From DASSUC01 sp035649895 (GTDB lineage: Bacteria; Actinomycetota; Actinomycetes; Mycobacteriales; Micromonosporaceae), in the NCBI GenBank assembly GCA_035649895.1, contig DASRIS010000013.1, forward strand, positions 1 to 19,708: 19,708 nt of DNA, read 5' to 3'. The position numbers and the translations under genes were made by a program. Positions 16,545 through 19,708 of this stretch are shown one piece after another. The notes under the pieces are model-generated. The model was not told the origin of the DNA and made no database searches. It saw nothing but the letters and a program-made list of their open reading frames with translations. Numbering within the stretch: position 1 is the stretch's first letter; each line of letters starts with the position of its first letter.

Positions 16545-16545
16545 A

Positions 16546-17421
16546 ATGCGCGCGAAGTATGTCCTGAACGAGGTGGCGCTCGGGCTCTGGCGAAATGTCA
16601 CCATGACGATTGCCATGATCATCACAATGGCCGTCTCGCTCACCATGCTGGGCGCCAGCGTGCTGCTCTTCTGGCAGGTCAACAACATGCGGGAGTTCTT
16701 CTACGACAAGATCGAGGTGTCGATCTTCCTGAAGAGCGACGTGACCGAGGCCCAGCGCACGGCCCTGGACACCGCGCTCAAGGAGGACCCGCTGGTGCAG
16801 GAGTACGACCACGAGTCCAAGGAAGAGGCGTACGAGAAGTTCCAGACGATGTTCCGGGACGCCCCTGACCTGGTCAACTCGGTGAAGCCGGAGTCGCTGC
16901 CGGAGGCGTTCCGGGTCAAGCTGAAGAACCCGGAGCAGTACAAGGACGCGTACGACAAGTACATCGCCTACGCCGGCATCAGCGAGATCGTCGACCAGCA
17001 GCGGCTGCTCGGCAAGATCTTCGGTATCCTCGGCGCGCTGCAGAAGATGGCGCTGGTGATCGCCATCGTGCAGGGCGCCGCCGCGTTGCTGCTGGTGGCC
17101 AACACGATCCAGGTGGCCGCCTACAGCAAACGGCGTGAGGTGGCGGTGATGAAGCTGGTCGGCGCGGGCAACTGGTTCATCCAGGCACCGTTCGTGCTGG
17201 AGGCGGTCTTCGCCGGACTGATCGGCTCGATCTTCTCCTACGCCGCCCTGGTTCTGGCGAAGATATTCCTCATCGACGGCTCGCTGAAACCGCTCACCGA
17301 GCTGCTGACACCGGTGCCCTGGCGCAACATCCACATCATGCTGCCCTTGCTGGCTCTGGCCGGCGGTGCGGTCAACGCCGTCACCGGTTGGGTCACCCTG
17401 CGTTTCTACATCCGCGTGTAA
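16546..17421 (+). CDS. ftsX: Cell-division membrane protein FtsX
   Basis: This 291-residue integral membrane protein is the FtsE partner. Four transmembrane helices are visible at about residues 20-43, 167-190, 215-243 and 262-284. The large segment between helices 1 and 2 (about 46-160) is the extracellular domain, which in other bacteria recruits and activates wall hydrolases (RipC in mycobacteria, PcsB in streptococci, EnvC in E. coli). The FtsX-type motif YSKRREVAVMKLVGAGNWFI lies at about 193-212. ATG at 16546 has GGAGAGG at 7 nt, in contrast to the leaderless-type starts of the genes around it. The coupling to the next gene, a secreted M23 hydrolase 136 bp downstream, suggests that hydrolase is the cognate output of this FtsEX. 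Confidence 0.97.
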   Translation: MRAKYVLNEVALGLWRNVTMTIAMIITMAVSLTMLGASVLLFWQVNNMREFFYDKIEVSIFLKSDVTEAQRTALDTALKEDPLVQEYDHESKEEAYEKFQTMFRDAPDLVNSVKPESLPEAFRVKLKNPEQYKDAYDKYIAYAGISEIVDQQRLLGKIFGILGALQKMALVIAIVQGAAALLLVANTIQVAAYSKRREVAVMKLVGAGNWFIQAPFVLEAVFAGLIGSIFSYAALVLAKIFLIDGSLKPLTELLTPVPWRNIHIMLPLLALAGGAVNAVTGWVTLRFYIRV

Positions 17422-17505
17422 ACCCAACTGCGGAGTGTGACATCGGCGTGCGGTGCGGCCCCGCTACCGCACCGCACGTCCGTCATACGGCGTTGATCAG
17501 GGCTT

Positions 17506-17517
17506 CTGTGGCCACAG
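17506..17517. promoter_or_regulatory. Perfect 12-bp palindrome upstream of the M23 gene
   Basis: CTGTGGCCACAG is a perfect palindrome 27 nt before the predicted -10 of the hydrolase gene. This places it at about -52 to -41 relative to a leaderless start, a typical activator position. Its TGTGG-CCACA form is loosely CRP/FNR-like, but no specific regulator can be assigned. Confidence 0.35.
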
Positions 17518-17544
17518 GGGCTGGTGTGGCCCACGGGACTTTTG

Positions 17545-17550
17545 TACTGT
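17545..17550 (+). promoter_or_regulatory. Candidate -10 of the M23 gene, implying a leaderless transcript
   Basis: TACTGT fits TANNNT and ends exactly 7 nt before the GTG at 17558. The intervening GCGACTC has no ribosome-binding site. No clear -35 is visible. Confidence 0.45.
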
Positions 17551-17557
17551 GCGACTC

Positions 17558-18823
17558 GTGCGCACTGGTCCTCGGTACCGCTTCGTGCTTGCGATCATGA
17601 CGCTGCTGGGCTGCTCAGTGGCCCTAGCAGTGCCCGGCCCCGCCCTCGCCGACCCGCGGGACGACAAGAGGCGCATCGATGCCGAGGTTGCCAAGGCGAC
17701 GGCGATGCTGGAGTCGGCGACCGCCCGGGCCCAGGCAGCCGCCCGCCAGTACGCCGAGGCGACCGCCGCGATCCCCGGCGCCGAGCTGCGGGTGGCCGAG
17801 GCGCGCAAGCGGGTCGCCGCCGCGGAGACCGCCGCCGAGGAGGCGCGCCGCGAGGTGCGGGTTGCCCAGTCCGCGCTGGACGTGGCGAACGCGCGGCTGG
17901 GCAGGTCCGAGGTGCAGGTGGCCCTGGCGCAGGAGCGGCTGGGCTCGCTGGCCGCCGCGGCGTACAAGGGCTCCGGGGTCACCACGCTGCGCGTCCTCAT
18001 CGAGGCCGGGTCGCCGACCAACCTCGCCGACCGGCTGGGCTACCTGAACTCCATCGCCGACCACCAGCAGTCCGCCTTGGACCGGGTGGCCGCCGCGCGG
18101 GCCGAGGCCAAGGTCGCGGGCGACGCCGCGCTCGCCGCCCGGCGCCGGGCCGACCAGGCCCGCCAGGCGGCCGAGCGGGCCCTCGCCGCGACGCGGGCGC
18201 AGCGGGCCTCGGTGGAGCGCGCCGCACTCGACCTCGCGGCGCTCGCGACGGCGCGCAAGGCGGCCCTGGAGGTCGCGGCGCAGGAGCGCAGCGCGAGCCT
18301 GGCGCGGTATGAGCAGCTCAAGCGCGAGAGCGCCCAGATCGAGGCGGAGCTGCGCGCCTGGGAGGCGCAGCAGCGCCAGCGGGGCGCCACGCCAGGACCG
18401 GTGCTGCGCCCCGGCGCCCGGCTGCTCATGCCGGTGCAGGGGTGGAAGTCCAGCGACTTCGGCATGCGCTACGACCCCTTCTACCGCGTCTGGCAGCTGC
18501 ACGCCGGCGTCGACATCGCCGCCGGCGGCGGCCAGCCGATCTACGCGGCGGCGGACGGCCGCGTCCTGCGGGCCGGCTGGAACGGGGGGTACGGCAACTA
18601 CACCTGCATCTACCACGGCCAGTACAACGGGTCGAGCATGGTCACCTGCTACGCCCACCAGTCGCGCATGCTCGTCTCGACCGGCCAGTCGGTGCGTCGC
18701 GGCACGGTGATCGGCCGGGTCGGCACGACCGGCGCGTCGACCGGCAACCACCTGCATTTCGAGGTACGCATCGGCGGCCGCCCGGTCCAGCCACTCAACT
18801 GGCTGCCCACCTGCCTCTGCTGA
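17558..18823 (+). CDS. Secreted coiled-coil M23 (LytM) murein endopeptidase, probable FtsEX effector
   Basis: This 421-residue protein has an EnvC-like layout. A Sec signal peptide (residues 1-31, hydrophobic core VLAIMTLLGCSVALAV, cleavage near ALA-DP) is followed by a long Ala/Arg/Glu-rich coiled coil (about 35-290) and a C-terminal LytM domain (about 295-415). The zinc and catalytic residues are all present: H315 and D319 in LHAGVDIA, H367 in YAHQSR, and H398 and H400 in NHLHFEV. So, unlike EnvC, whose LytM domain is degenerate, this one should be an active peptidoglycan endopeptidase. Four cysteines in the catalytic domain and tail (including TCLC) could form disulfides. GTG at 17558 is chosen because it begins the signal peptide directly after a TANNNT hexamer; upstream extension would bury the signal. 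Location after ftsEX supports regulation by FtsX. Confidence 0.92.
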   Translation: MRTGPRYRFVLAIMTLLGCSVALAVPGPALADPRDDKRRIDAEVAKATAMLESATARAQAAARQYAEATAAIPGAELRVAEARKRVAAAETAAEEARREVRVAQSALDVANARLGRSEVQVALAQERLGSLAAAAYKGSGVTTLRVLIEAGSPTNLADRLGYLNSIADHQQSALDRVAAARAEAKVAGDAALAARRRADQARQAAERALAATRAQRASVERAALDLAALATARKAALEVAAQERSASLARYEQLKRESAQIEAELRAWEAQQRQRGATPGPVLRPGARLLMPVQGWKSSDFGMRYDPFYRVWQLHAGVDIAAGGGQPIYAAADGRVLRAGWNGGYGNYTCIYHGQYNGSSMVTCYAHQSRMLVSTGQSVRRGTVIGRVGTTGASTGNHLHFEVRIGGRPVQPLNWLPTCLC

Positions 18824-18849
18824 GCGCACCTGCCTCTGCTGAGCGCACC
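18812..18849. repeat. Two-copy 19-bp tandem duplication at the M23 stop codon
   Basis: TGCCTCTGCTGAGCGCACC occurs twice back to back (18812-18830 and 18831-18849) without mismatch. The first copy contains the stop codon (TGA, 18821-18823); the second puts a duplicate of the gene end into the spacer. The sequence CTGAGCGCACCTGAC at 18839-18853 is identical to that at the end of ftsE (16493-16507). Confidence 0.85.
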
Positions 18850-18926
18850 TGACGGACCCTGGACTGCGCGCCGCCGCCAGCCTGGCCACGGCGTGTCCGG
18901 CTCCCGCACCCACCCTCGACGGCGCC

Positions 18927-18993
18927 CTTGATCATTGGACGGATCCGGTGAAGACACGCCGTAGATATTGCCGGTAGGCGTCCAACGATCAAG
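18927..18993. repeat. Long inverted repeat upstream of smpB
   Basis: CTTGATCATTGGACG (18927-18941) and CGTCCAACGATCAAG (18979-18993) are reverse complements at 14 of 15 positions with a 37-nt loop. The element lies between the M23 gene and the predicted smpB promoter. It could terminate transcription from the ftsEX side, or be a small repetitive element. The surrounding 18824-19113 gap holds no gene. Confidence 0.7.
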
Positions 18994-19048
18994 CAACCCT
19001 CCCTGAGGACGGTGCCCAGCGCTGGGGTGGGAACGTGACATAACCGGC

Positions 19049-19079
19049 TTGGCCTGGCATGGGCGAGCGCGGGTAGCAT
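19049..19079 (+). promoter_or_regulatory. Candidate smpB promoter
   Basis: TAGCAT (19074-19079) fits the -10 pattern. TTGGCC (19049-19054) is a possible -35 with a 19-nt spacer, slightly long. The 5' UTR would be about 28 nt and include the GGGAGG ribosome-binding site. Confidence 0.35.
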
Positions 19080-19113
19080 GTGCGAGCCGTCGAGTGGTGG
19101 GGGAGGTGCCGCC

Positions 19114-19590
19114 GTGCCCAAGGAGAAGGGCCGAAGGGTCATCGTGTCCAACCGCAAGGCGCGGCACGACTACGCCATTCTCGACACGTGCGAGGCGGGC
19201 ATCGCCCTGACCGGCACCGAGGTCAAGTCGCTGCGGGCCGGGCGGGCCTCCCTTGTCGACGCGTTCGCCCAGGTCAAGGACGGCGAGATCTACCTGCACG
19301 GGATGCACGTGCCGGAGTACGCCCAAGGCACGTGGACCAACCATGAGCCGCGGCGGGTCCGCAAGCTGCTGCTCAAGCGCCCGGAGATCGACCGGCTCGC
19401 CGGCAAGGTCAATGAGAGCGGGCTCACCCTGGTGCCGCTCGCGGTGTACTTCTCCGACGGCTGGGCAAAGGTCGAGCTGGGCCTGGCCCGCGGCAAGCGG
19501 TCCTATGACAAGCGGCAGGACCTGGCCAAACGGGACGCCGACCGGGAGATCACCCGCGCGCTCGGCCGGCGCGGCAAGGGCATGGAGTAG
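19114..19590 (+). CDS. smpB: SsrA-binding protein SmpB
   Basis: This 158-residue protein binds the tRNA-like end of tmRNA and delivers it to ribosomes stalled on broken mRNA, allowing trans-translation and tagging of the nascent peptide. The sequence is canonical: IVSNRKARHDYAILDTCEAG at the start, the core GTEVKSLRAGRASLVDAFAQ, YLHGMHVPEYAQGTWTNHEP, and RKLLLKRPEIDRL. The C-terminal basic tail KRSYDKRQDLAKRDADREI enters the decoding centre in known structures. GTG at 19114 was chosen because it gives the family-standard MPKEKGRRVIVSN beginning and has GGGAGG 7 nt upstream; an in-frame ATG at 19078 overlaps the predicted -10 hexamer. The gene lies about 100 bp upstream of the ssrA start, the common smpB-ssrA arrangement. 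Confidence 0.98.
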   Translation: MPKEKGRRVIVSNRKARHDYAILDTCEAGIALTGTEVKSLRAGRASLVDAFAQVKDGEIYLHGMHVPEYAQGTWTNHEPRRVRKLLLKRPEIDRLAGKVNESGLTLVPLAVYFSDGWAKVELGLARGKRSYDKRQDLAKRDADREITRALGRRGKGME

Positions 19591-19666
19591 CCGCCGGGCC
19601 ACGCCGGGGTGGCTGGCCGTCGCCGATATCAAGATGTCTTCGGACGCCGGCCGCGCTAGGCTGGTA

Positions 19667-19672
19667 CGGCTG
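19667..19672 (+). promoter_or_regulatory. Candidate -10 of ssrA
   Basis: TAGGCT fits TANNNT about 20 nt before the predicted mature 5' end of tmRNA at 19693. A short GC-rich dyad (GCCC/GGGC) lies between them. No strong -35 is visible. Confidence 0.3.
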
Positions 19673-19692
19673 CCCGCAGTGGGCGGCCCCGA

Positions 19693-19708
19693 GGGGGTGA
19701 CAGGTTTC
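19693..19708 (+). ncRNA. ssrA: 5' end of tmRNA, truncated by the window edge
   Basis: GGGGGTGACAGGTTTC closely resembles the universal tmRNA 5' end (GGGGCTGA...GGTTTCGAC), whose first bases pair with the 3' end to form the acceptor stem and whose GGTTTC continues into the tRNA-like D-loop region. Position directly after smpB supports the call. Only 16 nt are inside the window, so the tag frame and pseudoknots cannot be seen. Confidence 0.8.

Overview
The window is GC-rich actinobacterial chromosome with strong G/C third-position bias. Its core is two conserved actinobacterial neighbourhoods: hpf-secA with an Rv3235-family gene and a DUF6912-type gene, and prfB-ftsE-ftsX-murein hydrolase-smpB-ssrA. 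Gene content and the style of intergenic repeats suggest Micromonosporaceae or a close relative. That placement is inference; no rRNA or other taxonomic marker is present.

Layout. Positions 1-414 look non-coding and probably hold the hpf control region. Then come long-form hpf (+), a two-domain GNAT acetyltransferase (-), secA (+), an Rv3235-family protein (-), a small excisionase/BldC-like HTH protein (-), a DUF6912-like protein (+), a polytopic membrane protein with a Gly-Ala low-complexity N-terminus (-), the proline-catabolic dehydrogenase pruA (+), a large Helicase_C_3/WYL-like protein (-), and tryptophan 2,3-dioxygenase kynA (+). The right part is co-directional: a PadR-family regulator, prfB (RF2), ftsE, ftsX, a secreted coiled-coil M23 peptidase, smpB and the first 16 nt of ssrA (tmRNA).

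How the genes work together. Three housekeeping themes recur: ribosome control and rescue (hpf hibernation, prfB termination, smpB and tmRNA trans-translation), protein export (secA), and septal or elongation-associated wall hydrolysis (ftsE and ftsX with an adjacent catalytically complete M23 hydrolase). pruA and kynA are isolated amino-acid catabolic genes without their usual pathway partners nearby. Four convergent gene pairs occur in the left half, two overlapping and one separated by only 4 nt.

I found no defence system, biosynthetic cluster, prophage, CRISPR array or IS element, and no convincing undescribed system. The most interesting signals are regulatory and structural: a run of GTG starts placed 6-8 nt after a TANNNT hexamer with no Shine-Dalgarno (predicted leaderless kynA, prfB, ftsE and M23 gene); about 20-bp repeats anchored on the stop codons of prfB, ftsE and the M23 gene; a 15-bp near-perfect inverted repeat upstream of smpB; and perfect palindromes at the ftsX ribosome-binding site, before the M23 promoter and before the PadR gene.
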